Notes under the pieces: generated by a model
The model's database searches: none
What the model was told of the DNA's origin: nothing
The model's input: the letters and a program-made list of their open reading frames with translations, nothing else
Translations under genes and position numbers: made by a program
Shown: piece by piece, positions 35,001 through 47,745 of the stretch
Numbering within the stretch: position 1 is the first letter of the stretch
Layout: every line of letters begins with the position of its first letter
From: Augochlora pura
Lineage: Eukaryota > Arthropoda > Insecta > Hymenoptera > Halictidae
Reading direction: 5' to 3'
Length of the DNA stretch: 64,000 nt
Assembly: GCF_028453695.1 (NCBI RefSeq)
Contig: NC_135777.1
Span: 19,457,714-19,521,713 of the forward strand

Positions 35001-36600
35001 AGCACTCTCGCCTTGGTCCTCCAAAGATAAACGCCGTCGCGCGTAAGCGTGAATCAGGCGAGTCTCGATAACGCGATAAATATATCGCTGTGCGACGACG
35101 GTTGTAACGTTTCGCCAGTAAATGTTGCGCCGGGAGGCCCCCGATACAAAGTTAACCTCGAGAGAACAGAACGGTAGCGGCCGGGACTCACCGTGCTCCT
35201 CTCTCGCCATGGATTCCGCGCGAGAACTGGATCCGTCGAGCCGCATTCCGTCCGGATGCACGCAGGTGACACACGAGGACGGTCCTCCGCGACGATGGCC
35301 CATCCGTAAATAACGAGGGAACCGCGCGCGAACCTCGCCGCAGTTTTTTCGCGCGGCATGCGACCCGCGGAAAAGCGCGGGCGATTCGAAAATCCGCGGC
35401 GCGGACCGGAGTCGGCGGCGACATCTAGCGACCGCTGGGGACATCTAGCGGCGGCGGGCGAAACCGAGGGGAGGCGCGCGCGCGCCTCGGTACTCGGCAA
35501 TTTACGTAGACGAGGGGCGGAGAAAGCCGAGAGGTTCCTCGACGCTCGTTGTGTGGACGTCGTTTCGGGTTGAGGTGGAGGGGGCGTCTAGACGCAACGT
35601 CACGAGTACGTAGCCTCCCCCCTGAGCCACTGTCGGTCTGCCGGCCCTCTGCCTCCCGGCGCCCCTCGTCCAGCTGCCGGCTGGCTCTCCCCTCTTACTT
35701 CCCCTCATCGCGATGCCGCGCCGATGACGGTCGCAGCTCGCAGCCAGACACTCCCGTGCGAGGGGCACGGAGGGCGGGAGGCGAGGGTGACTCCGGCTTT
35801 TTGGTTAGGAATTGTTGCCGGTCCACGCACGTGTCTGCGGCCCTGTCTGTGTGCACGCCGAACGAGCGTCGTCTGCACGTGGTGTGTGCTGGACTGCCGC
35901 CGGTTGCTGGTGTGTGGCTCCACGGAGTAGGGAGCAGGATGAACTACTACGGCTACGCGGCCGAATCGGAGCGAAAGAGAGACGAAAGGAGCAGGATGCT
36001 CGAGGGTGGAAGGAGGAAGAAGGAATATACCTTGTGGATTTGTATCAGCGCGTATCCGACGATCCACCCAGATGGAGGGTGCGTCAAAGTGGCCGCGAAT
36101 TGAGTTTTCCTCGGGGCACGTATAATTCTAGCCCTCCCTCCCCTCCCCGGCCCGGCGGTGCCCCCCGTCTCGTCCCACCCGGCGTCTCCCATCCACCTCA
36201 CCCCTTTATTCTCTTGTTCTCCGTCTCTCTTTCCTGTCTGCCTTTCAATCTTGCGCTTTCAACTAACCGCCGTGTCGAGACACGTGCCGGTCAGCTCGCG
36301 AGGGTTACGCGTGTCTCTCTCTCTCTCTCTCTCTTCCTCTCTCTCTCACACTCTCTCACTCCTCGGGTTTCTCTCCGACCGTGTATATATATTTATATTC
36401 GACGTGTATGTACGTCAGGGTGGTGGGTTAATCCCCGAGTGGCCAGATCAAAACGTGTCCCTGAAAAATTGGCGACTCGTCGCCCCGTCGCGTCGCCTGG
36501 TCGCGTCTACAGGGTGTTGAAAGAAGGAGTTCAGGATTTGTATACAGTCGACAAGGTTGATAATTCAAGGCTGCATCGGTAGAGGCGATTTTTCGGTGTT
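35000..36600. other. CpG-rich block, purine then pyrimidine
   Basis: The direct repeat ACATCTAGCG occurs twice near 35421-35450. A purine-rich part (35955-36030) is followed by a pyrimidine-rich part (36125-36370). The frames up to 256 codons across it are repeat-driven Arg/Ser/Leu sequences. An untranslated exon or promoter is possible but not shown. Confidence 0.35.
36313..36358. repeat. CT microsatellite
   Basis: CT runs with a few CA and CC interruptions. Confidence 0.9.
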
Positions 36601-36631
36601 TCGGTAACGGGGCTCTGGTCTTGTCTCTATA

Positions 36632-36654
36632 GGGGGGGGGGGGGGGTTTTTTTT
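36632..36654. repeat. G15 T8 run
   Basis: Fifteen G bases are followed directly by eight T bases. The lengths of such runs are unreliable in assemblies. Confidence 0.95.
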
Positions 36655-36659
36655 CGCGG

Positions 36660-39400
36660 GGGCCCGGGAAAACCGCGGCCACCGGCCGATGGGGAAGCCT
36701 CTCTTTTCCACCCCTTGTTTATTCGTGACTCGCGTTTTCACCCCACATTTAGTAGAACCGACTCTTTTTTTTTTTTTTTTGCTTGTCCGCCGGCAAGCGA
36801 GGTGTTACCTACTTGTGGAAACACTTTCGTGTGCAAACGGTTTTGCAGCGATGAATAAAGAGCCCCTCCGCTCTTTGCCCCGGCTCAAAAACGATTCCTG
36901 CCCGCCGGATCCTGCTAATTACGAGAGCCTCTGTTTCGTTCCGCGAGCACGAAAACATCTTGCGCCTCCGGAAGAGAAAATTTGAATTACAAGCGCTCGC
37001 TGCGAACGATAGCTTTTGTTCCCTCGCTTTCCAACCCCCGGGGTCTCTGGCTGAGCCGCCCCCGCCTCTCCCGCCGCACCGCTCCCCCGCGCCGCGCCGC
37101 GTTCTCCGGTCCCGCATCGCCGGGAGCTACCTCTTTGTACATATTTATTATGGTTTTCTACAAAATCAAGTAACACTCCAGCCTCGGTGTTCAGCGTGCG
37201 GTCGCGTTTAACGAGCGACCGAAGACGATGAGAAATTAAATCAGCGCGGCGCTTAAGAGCACCTACTTGATTTTACACTTTCCACGTACCGACCAGATGT
37301 ACCTTAATTGTCGATTAACGAATGAATAAAACATTACCGTGAACTCTATCCGGTCGGTGGGCCCCGGCCGGCGCCCGGCCGCGATCGATGTTCCGCTCGC
37401 AGGAGACCGAAAAATCCGCGCGACGATCGTACGCGGCGCGGGCCGCGATTGAACTCTTTCGACAGGCCACGTATTTTCTGGGTTATTTCGCGTATAGACC
37501 GTATATAATCCAGACACGAGCTCTAAATGCGGCAAACCTCCTATTTAGACTCTCCAGTTGACTCATACCCGGTTATTTCGGGCGTCGGCGTGTTTTCGTC
37601 CGCGGCGTGCATACGCTCGATCGCTCCGCCACGTCCGGGAGACGCGAGAGCGTGAACGGCCCCCTCGCGCGGGTACAAACGCGCGCGCGCGCTCGCGCCC
37701 GCTCCCAGATACTCCGGCTCGGGAAGGAGGCCGCGTGGTGCACGCGCGAGTTACATCATACGAGCGTGCCAGCCGCGCGCGACTTAGAGCTACGAGGATT
37801 TCGCGAACACGAAAAATCGAAAACGGCGGCGTCCCACCGGGCCCGCGGCGCGAAACGGGGCTAGGTCACGCGAGGACCGGGGCGCGGGGGGGGGGGGGGG
37901 GGGGGCTCCGTAACAGGAGCAGCGAGTGACACGATGTTTCGGCTTTCTCCGCTCGCTTTTTTCACGCGCGGTTGCGTCAACCCCGGAGGAGACCCCCTCC
38001 CGCCGGTTTCGCACGCGTTCCATCTTGCCTCTTCTTCCCTCCGTTCTTTTTTTTCTTCCACGCTTTTCAATAACTCGTTCGAGCGCGACCCCTGTCGCCC
38101 GCCTCACGCTCCCTTTTTTCCATTCCGCTCCATTGGTCCTTCGCGGCAGCGAATGCAACAAAACGATTTCCTTGATAACGCCACTCGTGCGAAGCGACGA
38201 AATGTACAGCTGCGGACCACAATAGAACTAGCAACGCCGCGACCCCACGTCCCGCCGCATCGCGCACGGGAAATATAAGTTTTTATCGATCACTAACCTA
38301 CGACAACCATCTGGCCCGACCCCTGGCCCTCGACTACCCGCAGACGCGGAATACGGAAGCTCGATTCTAGAATCCGACGACGTGTGCTCGAAGCAAGAAA
38401 GGAAATAAAAGCACTGTGTAGCCTTTTTTCCCGGTGGCCGCGGTGCGGAGCGGCGTGGAGCGGCGCGGAGCCGAGCTGCGCTGCATGCGGAGAGTTTTTC
38501 GAGCACTCTTCGTTCCCGCTGCTCGCTAGAATATTTGTTTCGGCTACAAAACGCGCCATCGGCCGTCGTCGTCGTAGTCGTCGTCGTTCCCGATGTCTTC
38601 GTAAACGGTCCGCACGCCGCCATGGGACATTTCTCTCACGCTGCGCGATTGAATATTTTTGACCGGCAGCGAGCCCGCCGGACTCTGAAATTCGTATTCA
38701 TGAGCGTGTCGCGATCGCGGCTCAGCCCCGGGATTTTCCGTAGATCCTGGAGCACGGTTCGTTGCTGCCCCGAGCTTACAAGGCGCAAACGGAATACAGA
38801 ACTCCCGACGAATGGTAATTACCGCCGAGTTTTTCCTGCGAGGGCCGTCTGCATTTGAATAAATATTGCTCTCGTGCACACACATAATACACACACCGGC
38901 AGGCCAGCCGTTCCCTGACCCGGTGCGAAGTTAAGTCGTCGTCCATCTAAATAAGCCTATGCGATGATTGAATCTTGCCGGCTCCGCGGCTCGACCGTGT
39001 CAGTCGAATTCGCCGGAATAATTCGCGGCGCCCGAAAACAGCCCCCGAAAATTGAGCAATTAAACGGATGGGCGGAGAATCGCTGGACAAACGGTGCCTT
39101 ACCAATATTGGTTTCGATTAAAACGATTGTGTTTAGCAATGATTATATTTGCCGGCGACATGGCGATCCCGACGGCGATGCATATCGGCGGGGACCTTCG
39201 TAAAATATCGATCATCCCGATGGGACTCCGTCGTTGCCCGCCGCTATCGTAGCTTCGTGATGGTCGCCGAGGGTCGGTCTCCAGAGATCTATCGGAACGG
39301 TTTAACGGCAAGACGTTAATTAACGTAGGTCCCCCATCACTGACCTTGCCACGCCGGCGGAAGGTCCTCGTGGCTGGCTTATTACGTCGTCGACTATACG
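36660..39400. other. Mixed region with CpG-rich parts, no gene
   Basis: The region holds a T15 run near 36766, a G20 run at 37886-37905 and CpG-rich segments at about 37560-38150 and 38420-38640. Frames are short or overlapping, with no domain or splice context. Confidence 0.45.
37886..37905. repeat. G20 run
   Basis: Twenty consecutive G bases in a CpG-rich setting. Confidence 0.95.
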
Positions 39401-40097
39401 TTTGGGACCTACCCCAATCAAAGCGAGACTAAACTCCAGCGCTCCCGAGCCAGACCTAATCGCCTTGAGTCACGCGACGCGACGCGTACGGGGGCCGTCT
39501 GCGAAGTGCCGGGGAGCTTTTTGCGCGGGTTCTTCGATCCCCTCGGAATGCGCTACGCCTGATCCTCGGTACGCATCGGCAAGAAAGAATTATTTACGCC
39601 AGCACCGCTTCGAACCCGGACTCGCTTCCACCGCAGACCGCATGTACCTACGCGCCTATTATCTTCTTGCGTGGACCGGGACTTCGACCCGTGGTTGACA
39701 ACGTGCGAAGTATCCGCGAAAGATCCTCGAGCAGAGAGGCGCACTTCAACGGGAGTTGCCTACTTCGAAAAACCATTGAAAGTCCGAAAGCTTTATTCCG
39801 TTAGAAACGCCGCATATTTTCTTTCCTTTCGTCATAGGACAAAACCCTTGTGCTCTTCATCTATTATTCAAACAATCCCGCGATCGTCGGTGCCGCGTAG
39901 TCCCATTCCCGGTCGGAACGGTCCGAACGCGGCAAATTTAGTCGAGGCAGGCAATCCTCCTCGCCGTGAAACGAGCGTATCGAGGATCGACGTTCGATCC
40001 TTGTTCCGCCGACTCGACTGTCAATCGGCCCTCGACACCTCCCCTGACGTAAGTCGAGGGCCGCGATGGAAAGAGCAAGGGAAAGAAAGAGCGAGAG

Positions 40098-40152
40098 CAA
40101 GAGAGAGACAGAGAGAGAGATAGAGTGAGAGAGAGAGAGAGAGAGAGAGAGC
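40098..40152. repeat. GA microsatellite
   Basis: GA runs are interrupted by CAGA and TAGAGT. Confidence 0.9.
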
Positions 40153-40886
40153 GTGATAGACGGGAGGAGCGATGGCGGAGAGAAAGGCAAAAATTTTCCT
40201 CCTCGATCCCAACAACAACGTCTCGTCGATGGGTTTTCGGCTGGCCGTGTATAGTCCGCCGGTGCTATAGAACGCGATACGCCCGGTCGCCCGGTATACA
40301 ATATAACGTTCCGCGGCGTGGAGACTATAGTAGCTGGCTAGACTGCACCCCCGCCAGCCGGGGAAAAGGTCGGCGGAGATCGTGGGACGGGGGTAGGAGC
40401 AATGGAGACGGGTAAGGGAGGATGGGTGGGGCAGTCGGATACGGTGGTGCGAGGAAGACGGAGCGAACGGTGCGGGAGGGAGGAGGACCGCGTGCATAGA
40501 AGGGAGGTGAACGAGAGAGAGCGAGCTAGGGCGCAGCGGGGGCGAAGGCTCCGGTAGTTCGAGGTAGGGGGCGCTGGCTAGACACCGCTCAGACGGTCCA
40601 GGGGGTCGCAGGGGGTAATTTCTGCATTGGCGTCGAGAGCTGGGAAACGATCGACGCCGAAACCAGACCGGCGCGACGCGCCGCGAACCGGAGCGGCTGC
40701 ACCTGGCGCGATCCCGACCAGGGTGGCCTTTCGGAAAGGTCACGGTACGCGTCCGTTCGACGGCGCACCGTTCAGCTGCACCTGCATCGATGACGACCGG
40801 CCAGGCCGCCGCTGCCACCGCCGCCACCGCCGCCGCCGCCGTGCCGCACGTGTTCTGATTACGTACGCCCGCCGAAAAAGGATGTC

Positions 40887-40936
40887 GCAGCCAGCCAGTC
40901 AGCCAGTCAGCCAGGCCAGACAGTCAGCCAGGCAGC
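40887..40936. repeat. CAGC/CAGT tetranucleotide tract
   Basis: Imperfect units of CAGC and CAGT (the word CAGCCAGT recurs) are spread over about 50 bases. Confidence 0.85.
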
Positions 40937-41199
40937 GTGGGCTGGCCTGGCCGTCTGCGCCTTGCGAATTCGATTCCCATCTGGCAGGCTGTGCGATCGC
41001 GTCAACCCGTTTCTGATTAGCTGAACGCATGCACGTCGCGTTGGTAATTGTCCTGCGGTTTCATAAATCATACTTCCCGTTGCGCTCTGCCTCTTTGTCC
41101 ACCGCGCACTAATACCCTCGCGCTCCCTAACACCGTCCCTACCCCTCGACCACGCGCGCATGTGAACTGTTACGCTTAATAAGACTCGAATTTACATTG

Positions 41200-43170
41200 T
41201 CTGGTCCCTTGTCAGTCGTATTTTACTCTCTCTCCCTCTCTCGCTCTCCTTCCCCCACTTCCCCCTCTTTCTCCCTGCTCCTTTGACGTTTTCTTCGACG
41301 TTGCCTTTTTTACCTCGCTTAATGAAGTCCGACGATTGCGTGGGGCGGCTTCGAAGGTTAAGCTCGATAACCGTGAAATTCTTCTCTCCGAACCACGGCT
41401 ATCGCGATCGTATCTATTCTAATTTTATATTTTATATTTGCTCGACGTTTCTCGTTAATCACTTTATCAGCGTCGCGATAGGCGAGTATTACTTGCTCTA
41501 CAGTCTTTTTCACAGCTCCGAAAGTTAGCCGATTTACGTACAGCCTCCAGATCGTCGCAAAATTAACCGAATTCTGTGTGGAGTTTAGAGATCCGTCGCA
41601 TTCGCCGTGTATAGACAGTAGAACCGGAAATTATAAACGGACACGCCAGTCGATTTCTTGACAACAGCAGGCATCGTCGACTAATTTTTAAACTCGTTTC
41701 TCCGTGAAAACCTTCGTATGCTGTTCTTCCTTCTCTAATTAGTTTTGCACGTAAAATCACCACCTGGTATTACTCTCGCACCATTTCACAGTCACCCTGT
41801 ACAGTGTCGACATCTTATCTCGTAACTAAAAATTCACACCTAAACAGCAGAAATTAAAAAAGAGATAATAGTATTCCATATCGACTACAGTACGCAAATT
41901 GTCCTTTTCATTAATTACATGAATTGCCTTGTAAATTTCTTTAGATATTTTTCCCTCTGAACAAGTGTTACGAGAAAGTATAAGAGTATTAACTCGACCG
42001 ATTTTCGTGCACGTTGACCACGAGACTCTGCAAACGTCATCACAGAGAGAATCGAAAGAGACAGCGGCGAGAAATGTCGATTAAATTTGGGCACGACAAG
42101 GGATGGTGCACGCGAAGAAAAATAGCGGCGGCGGCGGCATCGGAGCGGTCTTGAAATCACAAAGCAAGTACAGTCGAGAGTGCACATTGACGTGGTTCGA
42201 TCGCGCGGGGTAGAAAACAGCGGTAGCGCCGTCGAAAAATCCCCGCCGCGGTACGCCAATGGATCGGACGGCCAGGAAAGCGGCGGACTGTTTTTTATCG
42301 AGTGACTGCAGAGAGTTGAGAGTTGAGTCGAGTCGAGTCGAAGCGGGTCTAGACGAGCGGGCGTCTGCCATCCTCTCTTTGCCTCCTTATAGGCAAGTCC
42401 TACTCTGGCTCCGCGTTCGCCGTTCGCCGTCGCCTTACGTGGCTTCTCGTCTGCCATCCTATAGAAGGAGCTGTCTTTTTCCTCGTTAAAGCCGTTCCGA
42501 TACCTGGTATCCACGGCGAGCGCGTCGGCCATCCGCGTCGACGGCCACGCGGAAGCGACGATCGGGACAAGGAGAGCCGCCTTTGGGTCTGCCGTCCGTG
42601 GGGGAAGCTGTCACGCTCGTCTTGGCCGCATACCAAGGCAAGAACTAAGCGCGGACAAAAATACAAGAAACCTATTCAAAGTGAAGCGGGGCAGCGGTTC
42701 GAGCTAACCGATCGATTGACCTCGTACGAATTCGTCTTTCCTTAAATGGAAACGCGCATCCCTCCGGGGCCAGTCCTGGGTTCTAGGTCGAGCAAGATCG
42801 CGGCCGTCGCGGCGGAAAAATAAAAACCCTACGACGAATCGTTCCGATCGTCGATAAATCGTGGCGACGCCTTGACATTTTGTTCAAAATTTCTGTCGCA
42901 ACCCCGAGCATCGATCGCGCTACTTTGCAGCCAAATATGGCGGCGAATCCGCGCACCCGAATCCAGAACGGCGCCGCTTCTTGCACGCTCTTGTTTATCG
43001 CGGACTTCCCGATCTCGGTCCAAATTGAAATGTAATTCGTGCCACATTCGGCTCGAGTTTACCCAAAATACAACGAAATCCAGGCAGACGTGGGCGTTTT
43101 GGAGACGTTCCAAGAAAATTTCGTCCAAGTCTAGCGGCAAGCATCTAGGGACGTTCGACGAGAGAAATAA
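41200..43170. other. Mixed region, no supported gene
   Basis: A CT-rich patch lies at 41228-41282, AT-rich sequence at 41400-42060, and GAGTC/GTCGA repeats at about 42310-42342. A minus frame starting with ATG at 42532 (opening MADALAVDTR) has a good donor-like site CCAG|GTATCG shortly after its start. Nothing downstream or upstream supports an exon, so it is not called. Confidence 0.4.
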
Positions 43171-43668
43171 GCGTCCGTGTCCTACATAAAACGGCGACGC
43201 CGTGAGAGAGGCCCGTCGATCCCGCGACCCCGAAAAACATCACGGGATGCGCTCGATCTAATCGTTGTCAACGGCCGATTATCGGGAGACACGATCGCCT
43301 CGCGACGGGGCGAGCCCGATGACACCGTATTTTTAGCTCGCGCGAACTTTCGCAATTTCCGACACGGTTCGCCTTTGCCGCAACGATGTTTTCCGGCCCG
43401 GGTGAAACGACCTAGCCCAGACCGGCTATTAGCAAGCGTTCTCCGGGAATAAGTGTCGCCGCTCGACGAGTCTCTCCCGGAAGTGTGAAGCATCGGGTGT
43501 TTGGCGAACGGATGGAGGAACAGACAGACGGGTGGACAGGATACGCAGGGACAGGTGGCCGGTTGACGATCGTAAGTGGGCAGGAAGGAGGACATCGGGG
43601 CCCTGACGCGCGCTCAGGGAGCGACAGACAACTGGACGGAGAGCCCGATAGAAAGAGAGGGCGCGAAT

Positions 43669-43697
43669 CCGTGTCCGTGTCCGTGTCCGTGTCCGTC
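43669..43697. repeat. GTGTCC hexamer repeat
   Basis: Nearly five copies of GTGTCC stand in a row. It reads Arg-Thr alternation on the minus strand and gives rise to a false Asp-Thr frame in another register. Confidence 0.95.
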
Positions 43698-44285
43698 CGA
43701 TGCGTGCAATGCAATTTCCCGCAGGGCCGTCCGTCCGTCTGTCTGTGCGGTCGTGCATGCCGCTTACGCCATTGTTCCTCCCCCTTCTCGCATACGAAAG
43801 TGAACATTCCCGCGATCAGGACGGAATATAACGCGATCTTGTCCGGTCGAAACCGCCGCGGGACGTAACGCCTCGGTTGCCCGTCAGCTTCGATCTTCCG
43901 ATCGTCGTCCAGATACTTCTCCGGGGCCCTCTGCGCACACCGCCAGGATCCCTCTGCACCTTGATCGTTACCCGCCGAAATGCCCAACGATATACCCGGC
44001 CCCGGCTGCCAGCCGTGCATTCGCGAGCCCTCCTCACCACGCTTGAATCTTTCATGCGACCGACATCGCGGGCATAAAAGCGCGCACCACCGCACCTTTC
44101 TACCTTCAAATCTGGAAGAGAGATCACCGACGAACATTTCAGACGCTGTTCTCGATTGGCAGAGAACCGTAGACGCCTCGGTCTCGCGAATATTCCCCTG
44201 CTGGGAAACTCGGTTGGAACGCACGGCTAAAATATTATCGAGGGAAGGGGGCTGGCACGTTCGCAACAAGTTTCTGGCTACTTAT

Positions 44286-44470
44286 AGAATGGACAATCGG
44301 ATGTTACGAGAAAAATTTGTTTAAACGATTCCTAATTTACGAATGGAAATTTAGATCGTCTTTTCGTCCCTTAGATGGATCTGCTAACGCTTCGAAAAAT
44401 TACAGAATGGAAAATCAAGTTTCTCACGTAGAAAGAATTTGTTTAAACTATTCTCAGTTTGCAAACCAAA
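44286..44470 (+). repeat. Imperfect tandem duplication, about 118-121 bp
   Basis: AGAATGGACAATC near 44286 and AGAATGGAAAATC near 44404 each lead, after a short variable stretch, to AATTTGTTTAAAC followed by a similar ATTC/ATTT-rich sequence. The two halves differ by small indels. Confidence 0.65.
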
Positions 44471-45405
44471 ACTCGAGTCATTTTTTCCATCTTCGAAATT
44501 CCATATTCTATATCGTAATTTTAGGCAATGACCCTTAATCCACGTGGAGTGAAGATAATATCTGCAGACGAAACGGTTTTGTACGTTAAAAATACTTGAC
44601 GATTGATTCAGCCCTTGTTATAGTAATTATTGTCGGACTAGATGCGCCGAGTCGAGCGTGAACGCTTAATGGTCGCCTATGAAGCGGAGCCCGAATCATC
44701 AAAGAAAAAGGATAATCGCATGAGAAGGGACGAAGGACTGTGAAGGCAGATTTCGATCTATTCGTCTGCCTGTCCATCCGTCGGCCGTCGTTGAGGGGGA
44801 CCGGCCGACGTAACGTTTCAATGTCACGGTCGCAGGTTTAGACGGTCCCCTCCTCCTGTCTCCCTCAGCTATACAGGGTAGACCGACCGAACCACATCTG
44901 CCGCGTCGGGAGCTGCCGTTTAACACCATCCATAATCATCCGATATCGGCGCGCCAGCGCAGACTATAAATCACCGGGGATCAATTCTTGTTTTTGGATT
45001 CCGTTGCGCGCCTGTACCGCGATCCCTTTCCACGGTCCACGAAAAATTCTCTCAACTGTCAGAGAGTCTCCCTTATCGGAATTTAAGGTGCTACATTTTT
45101 CAAAAAAAAAATCGACACTCTAACAAAGTCGCATCCATTCGTTCCGTCTGTCCCGACAGTTTCCGTGTGTTTCGCAGAAAATGATTAACGACGAAGAAGT
45201 AATCGTCAGCATATTAAAGAAATCGTAGGGGATTAAGAACACCGGTTGTGCATTAAGGGTCGCCGAATCCTGGAAACGAATCGCGACAATGGCGTATCCG
45301 ACGGAGTTCCCTCTCCCCCCTCGAAATCCCCGACACTTTAAAAAATGCCGCGCGCCGCGTCTCGGAAGGGTAGTTTTCCAGGGATTCTGTCCCCTCGACC
45401 TTATG

Positions 45406-45429
45406 CCCCCCCCCCCCCCCCCCCCCCCC
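45406..45429. repeat. C24 run at gap edge
   Basis: Twenty-four C bases end directly at the assembly gap. The run probably caused the gap, and its true length is unknown. Confidence 0.95.
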
Positions 45430-45529
45430 NNNNNNNNNNNNNNNNNNNNNNNNNNNNNNNNNNNNNNNNNNNNNNNNNNNNNNNNNNNNNNNNNNNNNNN
45501 NNNNNNNNNNNNNNNNNNNNNNNNNNNNN
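45430..45529. other. Assembly gap (100 N)
   Basis: Exactly 100 N bases bounded by a C run on the left and CCCGG on the right. Confidence 0.99.
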
Positions 45530-46118
45530 CCCGGTCGATTAGAATTAATTTAACCGGCGATTATCAGACGCGCGGTATCAGCCAGTCGGAACCGATAGAC
45601 AGACGGTGCATACGGAAAGATCAAAGGTCGCGCATCGGTCGGTCGTCGTGTCCAGCCTGCAATTTCCTGGGCCGGTCTACGGGATCCTGGTAGCTCCGCG
45701 CGCGAGACGCGCACGATCGATTTCGTAAAACCTGGGAGTCCTTCAGCTCGACCTTGCAGATTCGCTCGGAGCGAAGGCGAGACGCGAGGCAGGGTGAGGC
45801 AAGGCGAAGCGAGGCGTCGATCGCATCTACGAGAAAACGGTCTCGTAACGGGCTCGTTCGACGTTTCAAGGAGTCTCCGTTACCAGAGCTTCTGTCGTCT
45901 GGAGTGGCGAGGAGTTTCGTTCGTGGGGACGACGCGATCGGGGGTGGCGCGGCGCAGCGTCAGGGGTTGGAAGGGCGGCTAGACGGGCGGTCGGTCGAAT
46001 GGAAGGGTGAGACAGGGCTTGCGGGACGGCGAGGGGATGCACGGTGAGACGAGGGCAGGGTGAAAGGAGAGATGAAAACGACGGCGGCGACGGCGCGGCG
46101 GAGAAAGGGGTGGCCGAC

Positions 46119-46180
46119 ACACACACACGTACACACGTACAGAGGAAGAGCGAGGGAGAGAGAGAGAGAGAGAGAGAAGC
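46119..46180. repeat. AC and GA microsatellites
   Basis: An AC/ACGT-rich run at 46119-46141 is followed by a GA run at about 46153-46178. Confidence 0.9.
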
Positions 46181-46384
46181 CCGTGAGCACGAGCACACCA
46201 GCTCTCGCGCGGCGTCGCGCGCGCGAATACGTACACGGCAGGGTAAAGGGGTGAGCGCCGGGAGGAAGAGGCAGGAGGCTGGCAGGCAGACGTGATACTT
46301 GCACGATGCCGGAGATTCCGGGAGGTTTGAGGTTTCGAGCCTTATTTCAGACGCTTCGTCTTCTTCCTCTCGGCGATTTCTCGT

Positions 46385-46449
46385 CCCCCCCCCCCCCCCA
46401 AGGTTCACCACCCGGTTCGCCACCCGGTTCACCACCCGATTCACCCCCG
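46385..46449. repeat. C15 run and 12-bp repeat
   Basis: Fifteen C bases at 46385-46399 are followed by four 12-base units GGTTCACCACCC (46402-46413, 46414-46425, 46426-46437 and a diverged 46438-46449). The unit reads GSPP on the plus strand and GGEP on the minus strand. It lies within repeat-driven frames and no gene is called. Confidence 0.9.
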
Positions 46450-47629
46450 ACCCCCTCTTCTTCCCGCTTCTTTCGCGGCTTTCCTACGTAAATATGAACC
46501 GTACGTGAGACACCGTGTACAGTCGCTGTGGGAGTAAAAGGGGGGTGCTGGGTGGGGGGTGGAGGAGAAGGTCGGCGTGCCCGCCGCGACAAATTACGCT
46601 GCCGGCTGGGAGCATCGTCAATGGGATTTCTAACGAGTGCCGGCTCGTTCGTGCATAAAAGTTTCCCTGAAAATTGCCGGACCAATTGCGATCGCTCGCG
46701 TAGGGCGAAATTGCCGCGTCCTGCGGTCATAAAGCTGCGCGACCCCCTTTGATCTAATTTTTCGGAGTTTCGGGAAGCTGCCGCGCGCGTCGGCCGCGCC
46801 GCGGGAACACGGGACAAACTGCGAACACGAATTCAATTACAGAAGATACCGCGACGCGTTCGTGCTCAAACAAATTACCATATACGGCGCGCAGAATGTT
46901 CCACGTTTTTGCATACCGGGTTCTCAAGGCCGCGTTACGCGTCGCACTTCCGCTAAAATAAGAAACTTTCGAACGGTCTGACGCGCGGGGCCGTCGCCGG
47001 CGCGGAAGTCACGAATCATCGATACCGGGAGATCCGGGGCGAGCGGATCGTGCCTCCCCGCCGTTCGCCCGGCCGCGGCCGGAACAATAACTTGAGAAGT
47101 TCGAGCCGGGCTCGAGAAATTGGGCACCCGGCAGCGGCGACACGCCCCCGCGCGGAAGGAACGATAAAGCGCGTTTACAGCCATTTTGCGCGCGGAACGG
47201 AATCTTTTCGTGACTCGTTTCCCTTGATTAAAGGAATAATCCTGCCCTCTGCCCCGTCTCCCACGACCCCCGCGGCCCTCGGGGGGTCTAAGAAGCACAC
47301 AAAGCCCGATCGTCCCGTGTCGTTCGCCGGGTCCTTTAACATGGCCGCTCGAGGCCCCCGCCGCTGTACGAAGGGGAAAAGTTTTCACGGAAACGAAACG
47401 GGAACGGGCAGAGGGAACGGCGAAGAGGAAAAAGAAAGGGAACGAGCAGATAGCGAGCAGACGGGCGCGGTCGTGCCGGACGGCATTTTAATAGGTTCGC
47501 GGGGTTCGAGCGAAAAAGTTGCAAAACAAAATAAATCGGCGTCGCGACAGGTTGGTCCGCGTTCTCCTCTCCTCTCCTCTCGACCGCTTCCAGCTTTCTT
47601 CCTCGGCCACCCTTTCCCCTCTATCCTTC

Positions 47630-47673
47630 TCTCTCTCCTTTCTCTCTTTCTCTAGTATATTTTTCTTTCTCTC

Positions 47674-47713
<40 letters not shown>

Positions 47714-47745
47714 CTCTCTTTCTCTTCCGCCTCTTCCTTTCTCTC
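47630..47745. repeat. CT microsatellite
   Basis: A long CT-rich tract has its purest run at about 47678-47711. Confidence 0.95.

Larger units (their letters stand above)
39400..41200. other. CpG-rich block with GA and CAGC/CAGT repeats
   Basis: A purine-rich stretch runs from about 40060 to 40180 and, less strictly, to 40600. A CCGCCG/CCACCG stretch lies at about 40805-40845, just before the CAGC/CAGT repeats. The 268-codon minus frame here is an artefact of CT-rich complement sequence. Confidence 0.4.
43170..45405. other. CpG-rich to mixed region, no gene
   Basis: The part at 43170-44070 is CpG-rich, with a GTGTCC hexamer repeat. An imperfect tandem duplication of about 120 bases lies at 44286-44470. 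The part at 44930-45400 is AT/GC mixed and empty, ending in a long C run against a gap. Confidence 0.4.

Noticed and set aside
41915..42532. Minus-strand ATG frame opening MADALAVDTR with a donor-like CCAG|GTATCG
   Set aside because: Most of the frame is repeat-like Ser/Arg/Leu sequence, and the donor would leave only a few codons with no partner exon identified.
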